A program made the position numbers and the translations under genes. Of a stretch of DNA of 64,000 nucleotides, positions 1 through 7,538 are shown piece by piece (within the stretch, counting starts at the first letter, position 1; every line of letters begins with the position of its first letter). This DNA comes from Actinacidiphila sp. DG2A-62 (lineage in GTDB: Bacteria > Actinomycetota > Actinomycetes > Streptomycetales > Streptomycetaceae): the NCBI RefSeq assembly GCF_035825295.1, contig NZ_JAYMGI010000002.1:5447501-5511500 (forward strand), in the 5' to 3' direction. The notes beneath the pieces were generated by a model. That model did not search any database, had not been told where the DNA came from, and saw only the letters and a program-made list of their open reading frames with translations.

Positions 1-657
1 CCGCACGAGCAGCGGGACGATCCGGCGCGCGGCGGCCTCCTCGCCGGCCGCGTTCGCGTGGGCGTGGAAGGCGTACGTGGCCACCGCGTCCCGCGCGCCG
101 TCCTGCAACGGCGGGACCGTCAGCGCCTGGTACGACGTCGGCAGCGGCGCCGCCGCGAGCCGCGCCCTGGCCGCGGCGGTCAGGTCCAGCGCGTCGAGCA
201 CCCGCCAGCGCAGCGCCTCGTTGTACGCGTTCACCCGTCCGTCCGCCGTGGCCGCCAGGCTGACCGCCTGCCACACCAGCCGGCCGACCTCCTCCCGCCG
301 CCGGCGCTCGTCGTAGTGCACCTTGGCCCGGGCGATGCCGCCGCCGACGACGCCCCCGACGACGCCCAGCAGCTCGACCAGCTCCGCCTCCTCCGCGCGC
401 CGGGTCGCCGAGACGCCGAACATCCGGCCCCAGCGCGACCGGCCGCGCTCGTTGACGTGCTGGGCCAGCACGCCTCCGACCGTGGTGCCCGCGCGGGCGC
501 CCTGGTCCAGCAGCCGCTGCGCGTCCCGCTGTTCCTGCGGCGCCCGGTCGAGCATGCGCCGCATCTCGCCGAAGACGGTCTCCCCGCGCGTGCTCGGCAG
601 ACAGCTCTCCAGCCGGGTCAGCCCGCGGCCCATGGTCCGCGGAATCTCGGTGGTCAT
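1..657 (-). CDS. Hypothetical protein, C-terminus beyond window edge
   Basis: The frame is open from an ATG at 657 to the window edge, giving 219 visible residues without a stop. The N-terminal third is charged and helical. A Gly/Val-rich stretch follows near residues 100-115, then KVHYDERRRREE, then a helical segment with AATADGRVNAYNEAL. That last motif resembles the DGxxxxxE helix of TerB-like domains, but only weakly. There is no signal peptide or clear membrane helix. The gene lies 54 bp downstream of a lipoprotein gene on the same strand, so the two may be co-transcribed. I do not recognise the family. The reading frame is convincing because all other frames here give Arg/Pro-rich nonsense. 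Confidence 0.6.
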   Translation of the reverse strand, partial: MTTEIPRTMGRGLTRLESCLPSTRGETVFGEMRRMLDRAPQEQRDAQRLLDQGARAGTTVGGVLAQHVNERGRSRWGRMFGVSATRRAEEAELVELLGVVGGVVGGGIARAKVHYDERRRREEVGRLVWQAVSLAATADGRVNAYNEALRWRVLDALDLTAAARARLAAAPLPTSYQALTVPPLQDGARDAVATYAFHAHANAAGEEAAARRIVPLLVR

Positions 658-711
658 CGCACCGCCCCTGTCCCCTCGTCCGACGTCTCACCCGACGCCT
701 CGTCCGACGCC

Positions 712-1357
712 TCACCCGAAGTCGACGTCCATCTGCGCGTCCCACGCCACGGAGGTGGCGGACGCGAACTGCTGGTCGTCCACGACGGCCCCCATTGCCG
801 CTCGACGCGATCCAGTGCAGGCTCATCGTCCGGTCGCCGAGGTCCACGCTGCCCTGGACCTCCAGCGTCGAACTGCCGGCCGGCCCCTGGGTCTGCGTCT
901 GGCCCTCGAAGTCGACCTCGGAGCCTGAGACGGTGTACGAACCCGTCACCGGCACCCCGACCGTGTCCACCGTGGTGAAGCTGAACGCCCCGCCGGGCGC
1001 CAGGTCCAGCACCACGTTGCCCGCCCGGTCACGGGCCCCCGACTCCCACTGCGGCTGCCCCTGCTCCAGCTCGAACGCCGTCACCTCGGTGGCCCGCACC
1101 TCGGACGGCACCTCGGGCGTCGCGTCGTCCTCGGGCGTCGCGTCGTCCGGCGTCGACACGTCGTCCTCGGGCGTCGCGTCGTCCAGCGTCGTCGCTTCGT
1201 CGTCGGGGGAGGACGCGGCCTGCGCCGGGTCCGTCGACGACGACACCACGTCCGGCGTACTCGTGTCCGACCCCCCGGAACCGCCGCCGCACCCGGCGAC
1301 CGACACCAGTACCACGGGTACCACGAGCCATCCGGCCCGGCGCCGCATCCCCTTCAT
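712..1357 (-). CDS. Lipoprotein, apparent +1 frameshift near 793-797
   Basis: The N-terminus is MKGMRRRAGW followed by a hydrophobic stretch and the lipobox VAGC, so it should be an exported, lipid-anchored protein. After the Cys come a Gly/Ser linker and an Asp/Thr/Pro repeat region (PEDDATPED), then a small beta-rich domain (FSFTTVDTVGVPVTGSYTV). The start ATG has GGTGGGAG just upstream. The frame breaks at a run of five G (coding strand) at 793-797. Removing one base restores 214 aa ending DAQMDVDFG. No named family recognised. It is divergent from the LuxR regulator at 1480, which may control it. The frameshift is probably a homopolymer error. Confidence 0.65.
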
Positions 1358-1442
1358 CTCCCACCCCTTCGTCCCCCCTGGTCCGGGCCGTTCCGCCCGG
1401 CCCGGCGCGTTCCTCACGGTAGGGGAACGAACCTGGTGAAAC

Positions 1443-1473
1443 CATCCCAGATCCCTGGGATGTCTCCTACTCT
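1443..1473 (+). promoter_or_regulatory. Palindrome and -10 of the GAF-LuxR gene
   Basis: A perfect 8-bp inverted repeat, CATCCCAG / CTGGGATG with a 4-nt spacer (1443-1462), sits directly upstream of a TACTCT -10 box (1468-1473). The ATG follows six bases later, so the transcript is probably leaderless. The palindrome occupies the -35 position and could bind an activator or an autoregulator. A second inverted repeat, GTTCC-N10-GGAAC (1409-1428), lies on the lipoprotein side. Confidence 0.5.
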
Positions 1474-1479
1474 GACGCC

Positions 1480-2739
1480 ATGTCAGGACACCGAACCGGA
1501 CCCGTGGCCGGTGGGTCCGCGCGCCCGTCCCGGCCGGCCGCCGACGCCCTCTCCGCGGCCGTCGCGGGCAAGCCGATCGACGTGCTCGCCGCGGTCGGCG
1601 ACGAGTTGCTGCGGGCCGTCCCCGCCGACGTCTGGTGCGCGGTCATGCTCGATCCGGCCACGCTGCTGGACACCGGGGGACTGCACGAGCACGGCTTCCC
1701 CGCCGCGGTGATGCCCCGGCTGTTCGAGATCGAGCACGGCACCCAGGACAGCCCCGACCACATCCGCGCGCTCGCCGCGCGGCCGGGCGTCACCAGCCTG
1801 CTCAGCAGGTCGGCCCGCGGCGCCCACCGGGACGGCGTCTACCACCGCGACGTCCTCGCCCCGGCCGGTCTCGACGACGAGTTACGGGTCGTGCTCAAGG
1901 CCGACGGCCACACCTGGGGACTGTTCTGCCTGTGCCGCGGGCCGCGCTCGCGCCCCTTCACCGCGGACGACCTGCGGCGCGCGGAGGCGGTCAGCGCCAC
2001 GGCCGCCACCAGGCTGCGCCGGGCGCTCCTGCTCAGCGGCGTGGACAGCGACCGCGCCCCGGACGCGCCGGGTCTCGTCACCGCGGACCCCGACGGCCGC
2101 GTCCTCTCCGCCAACGCCGCCGCCGCCCACTGGCTCGCCGGCCTCGCCGAGGACCACGGCGCGCAGCGGCCCCCGGGGGCGTACGCCCTGACGGCGCTGC
2201 TCCAGCAGATCCGGCAAGCGCCCGTCGGCGCCACGGCCTCGGCCCGCGCCCGGGTGCGCGGCGGCCAGTGGATCACCCTCAGCGCCTGGCGCCAGGGCCC
2301 GCCGGGGGAGGAGCTGAGCTACGCGGAGCTGGCCCCCAGCCGGCCCGGCCAGCTGGCCGCCCTGGTGCTGGACCACTACGGCCTGACCCGGCGCGAGCGC
2401 GACGTGACCCAGCACGTGCTGCACAGCCGTTCCAGCGCCGAGATCGCCGCGGCGCTGCACATCTCCGAGTACACCGTGCAGGACCACCTGCGGAAGGTCT
2501 TCGACAAGCTCGGGGTGCGCAGCAGGCGCGAGATCACCGGCACGCTCTTCCTGCGGCACTACCTGCCGGCGCTGCCCGGTCCACCGCTGTCCACCGACGG
2601 ACGGCTGGTCGACGGCGTGCCCGCGCCGCCCCCAGCCCCCGCGCCGCCCCCAGCCCCCGCGCCGGGCCCCGCCTCCGCGCCGGCCCCCGCCTCCGCGCCG
2701 GCCCCCGCATCCCCCGCTTCCGCCGCGGGGATCACCTGA
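1480..2739 (+). CDS. LuxR-family regulator with N-terminal GAF-like domain, TTA codon
   Basis: 419 aa, predicted cytoplasmic transcription factor. Residues about 20-190 look like a GAF sensor domain (WCAVMLDPATLLD, WGLFCLCRGPRSRPFTADDLRRAE). Residues about 195-285 may be a degenerate PAS-like region. Residues about 301-352 are a classical LuxR/GerE helix-turn-helix (LTRRERDVTQHVL, SEYTVQDHLRKVF). The C-terminus is a Pro/Ala repeat tail. Codon 135 (1882-1884) is TTA, which in Streptomyces requires the bldA tRNA, so translation may be tied to development. There is no obvious Shine-Dalgarno, and a -10 box lies six bases before the ATG, so the mRNA is probably leaderless. The ligand is unknown. 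The divergent lipoprotein is the most obvious target. Confidence 0.85.
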   Translation: MSGHRTGPVAGGSARPSRPAADALSAAVAGKPIDVLAAVGDELLRAVPADVWCAVMLDPATLLDTGGLHEHGFPAAVMPRLFEIEHGTQDSPDHIRALAARPGVTSLLSRSARGAHRDGVYHRDVLAPAGLDDELRVVLKADGHTWGLFCLCRGPRSRPFTADDLRRAEAVSATAATRLRRALLLSGVDSDRAPDAPGLVTADPDGRVLSANAAAAHWLAGLAEDHGAQRPPGAYALTALLQQIRQAPVGATASARARVRGGQWITLSAWRQGPPGEELSYAELAPSRPGQLAALVLDHYGLTRRERDVTQHVLHSRSSAEIAAALHISEYTVQDHLRKVFDKLGVRSRREITGTLFLRHYLPALPGPPLSTDGRLVDGVPAPPPAPAPPPAPAPGPASAPAPASAPAPASPASAAGIT

Positions 2740-2880
2740 CGCCGGAAGCTACCGCAGGTTACACGCTGTGACCTGGCGCGATTCGAACAAAGCCACTGAT
2801 TGCTGGCACGTTTGCGCCGTCGGCCAAAAAAGAGCTACTCACGGGTATCCAGGGCTGCGCCGCCGCCGTACCCTCGCCGC

Positions 2881-4509
2881 ATGACCGATTCGCCGCAGTC
2901 GGATAGCCAGTCCGTCGAGCCGGACGTCCAGGGTGCCAACCCCGCCGCGCCCGCCTCCGCCCGCCGCCCCCAGGACGTCGTCACGCCCGACCTCGTCGCC
3001 CGCCTCACCGCCGGTGTGATCGGCTCCGGGCGCACCGCCAACCACACCCCGCTGACCGGGGAGCGGCTGGCCGAGCTGCCGGAGGCGACGCCCGCGGACG
3101 TCGAGCACGCCTACGCCAGGGCCCGCGCCGCCCAGCGGGAGTGGGCCGCGCTCGGCGCCGCGCGCCGCGCGAAGGTGCTGCTGCGCTTCCACGACCTGGT
3201 GCTCTCCCGCCAGGCCGAGGTGCTGGACCTGATCCAGCTGGAGACCGGCAAGGCCCGGCTGCACGCCCACGAGGAGGTGCAGGTCGTCGCGATGGCCGCG
3301 CGCCACTACGGGCTCAAGGCCCCGGCGTACCTGCGGCCCAGGCGGCACACCGGCGCGTTCCCGGTGCTCACCAAGGCCGTCGAGCTGCGCCACCCGCGCG
3401 GGGTGGTCGGCCAGATCGCGCCGTGGAACTACCCGTTGGAGCTGTCGGTCGGCGACGCGCTGCCCGCCTTCGCGGCCGGCAACGCGGTGGTGATGAAGCC
3501 GGACTCCGAGACCGCGCTGACCGCGCTGTGGGCGCGCGAGCAGATGGTCGAGGCCGGGCTGCCCGCCGACGCCTGGCAGATCGTGATCGGCGAGGGCCCG
3601 GTGGTCGGACCGGCGGTCGTCGAGCACGCCGACTACGTCTCCTTCACCGGCTCCACCCGCACCGGCCGCGAGGTGGCCCGCCGCGCCGCCGAGCGCCTGG
3701 TCGGCGCCTCCCTCGAACTCGGCGGCAAGAACGCCCTGTTGGTGCTGCGCGACGCCGACCTGGACAAGGCCGCCGACGGCGCGGTCCGCGCCTGCTTCGC
3801 CTCGGCCGGCCAACTGTGCATCTCCGTCGAGCGGTTGTTCGTGGACGAGGCGGTCGCCGACGCGTTCACCGAGAAGTTCGTCGCCCGCACCCGCGCCATC
3901 CGGCTCGGCACCGGACTCGCCTACGGCGCGGGCATGGGATCCCTGGTCGGCGAACGGCAGTTGGCGACCGTCACCCGGCACGTGGACGAGGCGCGCGAGA
4001 AGGGCGCCCGGGTGCTGACCGGCGGCCGGGCCCGCCCCGACCTCGGCCCGTACGTCTACGAGCCGACCGTGCTGGAAGGCGTCGAGCCGCCGATGGCGGT
4101 GTGCACCGAGGAGACCTTCGGCCCCGTCGTGTCCGTCTACCGCTTCCGCGACGAGGACGAGGCGGTGGAGCGCGCCAACGCCACCGACTACGGCCTCAAC
4201 TCCAGCGTGTGGACCCGAGACACCCGTCGCGGCGCGCGCATCGCCGCCCGGCTGCGCTCCGGCACGGTGAACGTCAACGAGGCGTACGCCGCCGCCTACG
4301 GCACCATCCGCGCCCCGATGGGCGGCATGAAGGACTCCGGGCTGGGCCGCCGGCACGGCTCGGAGGGAATCCTGAAGTACACCGAGGCGCAGACCGTGGC
4401 CACTCAGCGGGTGATGCCCCTGGCGCCCGCCTTCGGCATGGACGACGAGAAGTACGCGGCGTTCCTGAACATCTCGCTGCGGCTGATGAAGACCCTGCGG
4501 ATGCGCTGA
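2881..4509 (+). CDS. gabD2: Succinic semialdehyde dehydrogenase (NADP+)
   Basis: 542 aa, aldehyde dehydrogenase superfamily. It oxidises succinate semialdehyde to succinate, the last step of GABA degradation. Family motifs are PWNYPLELSVGDALPAFAAG for cofactor and active-site loops, LELGGKN with the general-base Glu near 279, and GQLCIS with the nucleophile Cys near 313. The C-terminal PMGGMKDSGLGRRHG motif is typical. A TACCCT -10 box ends six bases before the ATG at 2881, suggesting a leaderless transcript. An in-frame ATG at 2800 gives an implausible basic extension. The GMC oxidoreductase follows 161 bp later and is probably co-transcribed. The substrate call is by family; the gene symbol is inferred. 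Confidence 0.85.
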   Translation: MTDSPQSDSQSVEPDVQGANPAAPASARRPQDVVTPDLVARLTAGVIGSGRTANHTPLTGERLAELPEATPADVEHAYARARAAQREWAALGAARRAKVLLRFHDLVLSRQAEVLDLIQLETGKARLHAHEEVQVVAMAARHYGLKAPAYLRPRRHTGAFPVLTKAVELRHPRGVVGQIAPWNYPLELSVGDALPAFAAGNAVVMKPDSETALTALWAREQMVEAGLPADAWQIVIGEGPVVGPAVVEHADYVSFTGSTRTGREVARRAAERLVGASLELGGKNALLVLRDADLDKAADGAVRACFASAGQLCISVERLFVDEAVADAFTEKFVARTRAIRLGTGLAYGAGMGSLVGERQLATVTRHVDEAREKGARVLTGGRARPDLGPYVYEPTVLEGVEPPMAVCTEETFGPVVSVYRFRDEDEAVERANATDYGLNSSVWTRDTRRGARIAARLRSGTVNVNEAYAAAYGTIRAPMGGMKDSGLGRRHGSEGILKYTEAQTVATQRVMPLAPAFGMDDEKYAAFLNISLRLMKTLRMR

Positions 4510-4574
4510 GCACCGGCTGAGGACCCGACAGGCGCCGACCGACGACCGGCGAGGCGCCGGCCCAACCGGCCGCG

Positions 4575-4642
4575 CCGGCTGAACCGGCTGAATGGCCGAA
4601 CCGGCTCAACCGGCTCAACCGGCTCAACCGTCCGAACCGGCC
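4575..4642. repeat. Short tandem repeats of an AACCGGCT-type unit
   Basis: The gap between the aldehyde dehydrogenase and GMC genes carries about seven imperfect copies of a 9-bp unit built on AACCGGCTC. No coding potential is seen. This could be replication slippage or a set of protein-binding sites. Confidence 0.6.
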
Positions 4643-4670
4643 GAGCGACCGCGAGCGGAGGACCGACACG

Positions 4671-6539
4671 ATGACCGAAGACCAGCGTCCCGCGGACCAC
4701 GAGCGGGACAGCGGCGCAGACCCCGACGACGACCGCTTCGACTACGACGTGATCGTGGTCGGCTCCGGCTTCGGCGGCAGCGTCACCGCGCTGCGGCTGA
4801 CCGAGAAGGGCTACCGGGTCGGCGTGCTGGAGGCCGGCCGCCGCTTCGCCCGCGAGGAGCTGCCGAAGAACTCCTGGGACCTGCGCAACTACCTGTGGGC
4901 GCCGGCCCTCGGCCTCTTCGGCATCCAGCGCATCCACGTCCTCGGCAACGTCCTGGTGCTGGCCGGCGCGGGCGTCGGCGGCGGCTCGCTGAACTACGCC
5001 AACACCCTGTACGTGCCGCCCGCCGCTTTCTTCCAGGACCGCCAGTGGGGCGGCATCACCGACTGGCAGCGGGAGTTGGCACCGCACTACGACCAGGCGC
5101 AGCGGATGCTCGGGGTGCGGCTGAACCCCACCATGACGCCCTCCGACGTCCATCTGAAGGCGGCGGCCGAGAAGATGGGCGTCGGCGACTCCTTCCACAT
5201 GGCGCCGGTCGGGGTGTTCTTCGGCGACGGCCAGGACGCCGGCGGCGGCGAGGCCGGCGCCGCGGTGCGCGCCGAGCCCGGCGCCGAGGTCCCCGATCCG
5301 TACTTCGGCGGCGCCGGCCCCTCCCGCCGCGCCTGCACCGAGTGCGGCGAGTGCATGACCGGCTGCCGGCACGGCGCGAAGAACACCCTCAACGAGAACT
5401 ACCTCCACCTCGCCGAACGGGCCGGCGCCGTCGTGCACCCGATGACCACCGTGGTCGAGGTCGCCGAGGACCCGGCCGGCGGCCACTGGGTCACCACCGT
5501 GCCCACCGACCGGCGCAGGAAGGGCCCGCGCACGGTGCTGCGGGCCCGGCAGGTGGTGCTCGCGGCCGGCACCTACGGCACCCAGACGCTGCTGCACGCG
5601 ATGCGCGACAGCGGCCGGCTGCCCGCGCTGTCCGACCGGCTCGGCATGCTGACCCGCACCAACTCCGAGGCGCTGGTGGGCGCGCGCACCACCCCGCGCC
5701 GCTACCGCAAGGCGCACCCGGACCGCCCGCTGGACTTCACCCGCGGCGTCGCGATCACCTCCTCGGTCCACCCCAACGACCACACCCACATCGAGCCGGT
5801 GCGCTACGGCCGCGGCTCCAACTCCATGGGCTACCTGTCGGTGCCGGCCGCGCCGTACCGCGGCCGGGTGCCGCGCTGGCTGGAGTTCGTCGCCGACGGC
5901 ATCCGGCACCCGGCGCTGTCGGTGATCTCGCGGATCACGTACAAGTGGTCGGAGCGGACCATCATCGGCCTGGTGATGCAGACCAGCGACAACTCCCTGA
6001 CCACCTACCGCAGGCGCAGGCGGCCGGGCCGGGGGCTGCTGACCGCGCGGCAGGGCCACGGCGCGCCCAACCCGACGCACATCCCGGAGGGCGCCGAGGC
6101 CGCCCGACTGATCGCCGCGGAGATCGGCGGCTTCCCCGGCAGCAACGTCGGCGAGGCGACCGAACGCCCGCTGACCGCGCACTTCCTGGGCGGCTGCCCG
6201 ATCGGCGAGGACGCCGAGCACGGCGTGATCGACCCGTACCACCGGCTCTACGGGCACCCCGGCATCCATGTCGTGGACGGCGCCGCGGTCTCGGCGAACC
6301 TCGGCGTCAACCCGTCGCTGACCATCACCGCGCAGGCGGAACGCGCGATGTCGCTGTGGCCCAACAAGGGCGAGCCGGACCCGCGCCCGGCGCAGGGCGA
6401 GGCGTACCGCACCCTCGCGCCGGTGCCGCCGAGGGCGCCCGCGGTGCCCGCCGACGCCTTCGGGGCGCTGCGGCCGCTGCTGCCGGTGCCCGTGGTGCCG
6501 CCGCGCTCCGGGGAGGAACCGGCGTCCAAAACGTCGTGA
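4671..6539 (+). CDS. GMC-family FAD oxidoreductase (cholesterol oxidase-like)
   Basis: 622 aa. The N-terminal Rossmann motif DVIVVGSGFGGSVTALRL (about 26-43) binds FAD, and AGAGVGGGSLNYANTLY (about 98-114) is the GMC signature region. The C-terminus holds FLGGCPIGEDAEHGVIDPYH and the NPSLTITAQAERAMS FAD motif. A four-Cys cluster with ferredoxin-like spacing (C222, C225, C228, C232 in ACTECGECMTGC) suggests an Fe-S site, and I recall the same motif in mycobacterial ChoD-type enzymes. There is no signal peptide. Start ATG at 4671 is preceded by GCGGAGG. It lies downstream of succinic semialdehyde dehydrogenase. The substrate is unknown; a sterol or another hydrophobic alcohol is possible. Confidence 0.85.
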   Translation: MTEDQRPADHERDSGADPDDDRFDYDVIVVGSGFGGSVTALRLTEKGYRVGVLEAGRRFAREELPKNSWDLRNYLWAPALGLFGIQRIHVLGNVLVLAGAGVGGGSLNYANTLYVPPAAFFQDRQWGGITDWQRELAPHYDQAQRMLGVRLNPTMTPSDVHLKAAAEKMGVGDSFHMAPVGVFFGDGQDAGGGEAGAAVRAEPGAEVPDPYFGGAGPSRRACTECGECMTGCRHGAKNTLNENYLHLAERAGAVVHPMTTVVEVAEDPAGGHWVTTVPTDRRRKGPRTVLRARQVVLAAGTYGTQTLLHAMRDSGRLPALSDRLGMLTRTNSEALVGARTTPRRYRKAHPDRPLDFTRGVAITSSVHPNDHTHIEPVRYGRGSNSMGYLSVPAAPYRGRVPRWLEFVADGIRHPALSVISRITYKWSERTIIGLVMQTSDNSLTTYRRRRRPGRGLLTARQGHGAPNPTHIPEGAEAARLIAAEIGGFPGSNVGEATERPLTAHFLGGCPIGEDAEHGVIDPYHRLYGHPGIHVVDGAAVSANLGVNPSLTITAQAERAMSLWPNKGEPDPRPAQGEAYRTLAPVPPRAPAVPADAFGALRPLLPVPVVPPRSGEEPASKTS

Positions 6540-6585
6540 ACAGGCTGTAATGTGTCCTTCGCGGTGTTCTTCGCAGAGCGGCCGG

Positions 6586-6657
6586 TCCCAGGCGTCCCTG
6601 GGAGCCGACCGCCACTTTGAGTCGTGACCGGGCTGCTGTCCCCTGCCGTCCGGTCAC
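6586..6657 (+). terminator. Two adjacent hairpins after the GMC gene
   Basis: A perfect 7-bp stem with a 4-nt loop (TCCCAGG / CCTGGGA, 6586-6603) is followed by an 8-bp stem GTGACCGG / CCGGTCAC (6624-6657). Both lie just after the GMC stop codon in a 373-bp non-coding gap (6540-6912) ending at the convergent chorismate mutase gene. Streptomyces terminators often lack a U-tract, so this is the likely bidirectional terminator. I see nothing else in the gap. Confidence 0.5.
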
Positions 6658-6912
6658 TCACACCGGTGCGAGGTCCCACGGCGGGCGCAAGCCTGCGGCC
6701 GCCTCATCGCACCGGTCACACCCCGCCCAGCTGCGTCTGGGCGGTGTCCATTTCCACGCGTGGTGTTGGGTTACCGCCCCTGGCTGGCACGGACAACCCG
6801 TCCAACGAAGCGGCCTTCCGGCGGTCACGTGCCGTTCGGGTGATCCCCCTAAAGAGGTGCGCCCGGCGGCCACGCGTCCCCGGCGTCCCCGGCGGCCACG
6901 GCGTCCCCGGCG

Positions 6913-7274
6913 TCAGGCGCGGCCCCGGCACAGTTCCAGCAGCGTCATCGCCACCGCGGTGCCGGGCAGGCCGCCGAGCGCGTCCCCGTACGTGCGCAGC
7001 ACCTGCAGCTCGCGCGCCAGGTGCACGCGCCGGCCCCGGAGCCGATCCTGGCGGCCTGGATCTCGCCCGACACCGCCATCCGCTCGCGCACCAGCGCGAT
7101 GATCCGCTCGTCCAGGTCGTCGATGCGCTGCCGCCGCGCGGCGATCAGCGCGTCCGCCTCGGCGGTCCCGGCGCCGGTGGCCGGCACGTCCTCGGCGGTC
7201 CTCGCCGGGGCCGGCGCGTCCTCGGCGGTCCTCGCCGGGTTCGGGGTCTCGTTCACCGTCGTCGTCTCGCTCAT
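6913..7274 (-). CDS. Chorismate mutase (AroQ type), apparent frameshift at 7034-7037
   Basis: Converts chorismate to prephenate, the first committed step to Phe and Tyr. The N-terminus is a disordered segment with a duplicated ARTAEDAP-type unit. Next comes the AroQ helix: ALIAARRQRIDDLDERIIAL, then VRERMAVSGEIQAARI. The frame then breaks at CCCC (7034-7037). Adding one base restores GRRVHLARELQVL and the usual ending MTLLELCRGRA, giving 120 aa. Start ATG at 7274 has GAGGAG upstream. It is preceded by a leader peptide rich in Phe/Tyr and by a strong hairpin, so it is probably controlled by attenuation. The break is most likely a missing G in the assembly. Confidence 0.8.
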
Positions 7275-7331
7275 GGTTCTGCTCCTCGGGGGCACGGCCC
7301 CCGGGACGGCTGCGACCCGCGGACACGACGA

Positions 7332-7359
7332 GCGCCCCGGGCCGATCGGCCCGGGGCGC
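7332..7359 (-). terminator. 28-bp perfect palindrome, attenuator of chorismate mutase
   Basis: A perfect GC-only 28-bp palindrome centred on GATC lies between the leader peptide and chorismate mutase, 57 bp before the mutase start. The transcript from the leader must cross it. Its position suggests a transcription attenuator. There is no U-tract, which is common in actinobacteria. Confidence 0.65.
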
Positions 7360-7380
7360 CTGGTAGGTCGCGTCAGATGC

Positions 7381-7449
7381 TCACGCAGCGCGCCTACGGC
7401 GACCGGACCGGCCGGTGCCATAGGTAAACGCGAAGGCGAGCGTGTTCAT
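7381..7449 (-). CDS. 22-aa Phe/Tyr leader peptide upstream of chorismate mutase
   Basis: The ORF starts at ATG 7449 and ends at TGA 7381. It reads MNTLAFAFTYGTG and then an Arg-rich tail. Two Phe codons and one Tyr codon fall within four residues (AFAFTY), which suits ribosome stalling when aromatic amino acids are scarce. A TACACT -10 box (7457-7462) lies seven bases before the ATG, so the peptide is probably made from a leaderless mRNA. The big palindrome begins 22 bp after its stop. The arrangement matches classical amino-acid attenuation; I infer the function from layout alone. Confidence 0.7.
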   Translation of the reverse strand: MNTLAFAFTYGTGRSGRRRRAA

Positions 7450-7456
7450 GGCGGCA

Positions 7457-7475
7457 AGTGTAGCGAAGGTAGACT
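7457..7475. promoter_or_regulatory. Divergent -10 boxes for the leader peptide (-) and guaA (+)
   Basis: On the minus strand TACACT at 7462-7457 serves the leader peptide. On the plus strand TAGACT at 7470-7475 is a candidate guaA -10, followed by a small GGGG/CCCC hairpin at 7477-7490. Neither has a good -35 hexamer. Confidence 0.4.
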
Positions 7476-7538
7476 CGGGGTCTCATCCCCTTGCACGCCT
7501 CGTTGCCGTGTCCCGCGGCAACCGCCGGAAGGCCGCCC

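Noticed and set aside
58..978. Long plus-strand frames over the first kilobase
   Set aside because: Arg/Pro/Ala-rich antisense shadows of the two minus-strand genes; no recognisable motif.
6540..6912. A riboswitch or tRNA in the gap after the GMC gene
   Set aside because: Only two simple hairpins are seen; no cloverleaf or conserved riboswitch core.
7034..7037. Programmed ribosomal frameshifting in chorismate mutase
   Set aside because: The same kind of break occurs in many unrelated genes in both directions, without slippery heptamers or shared downstream structure.
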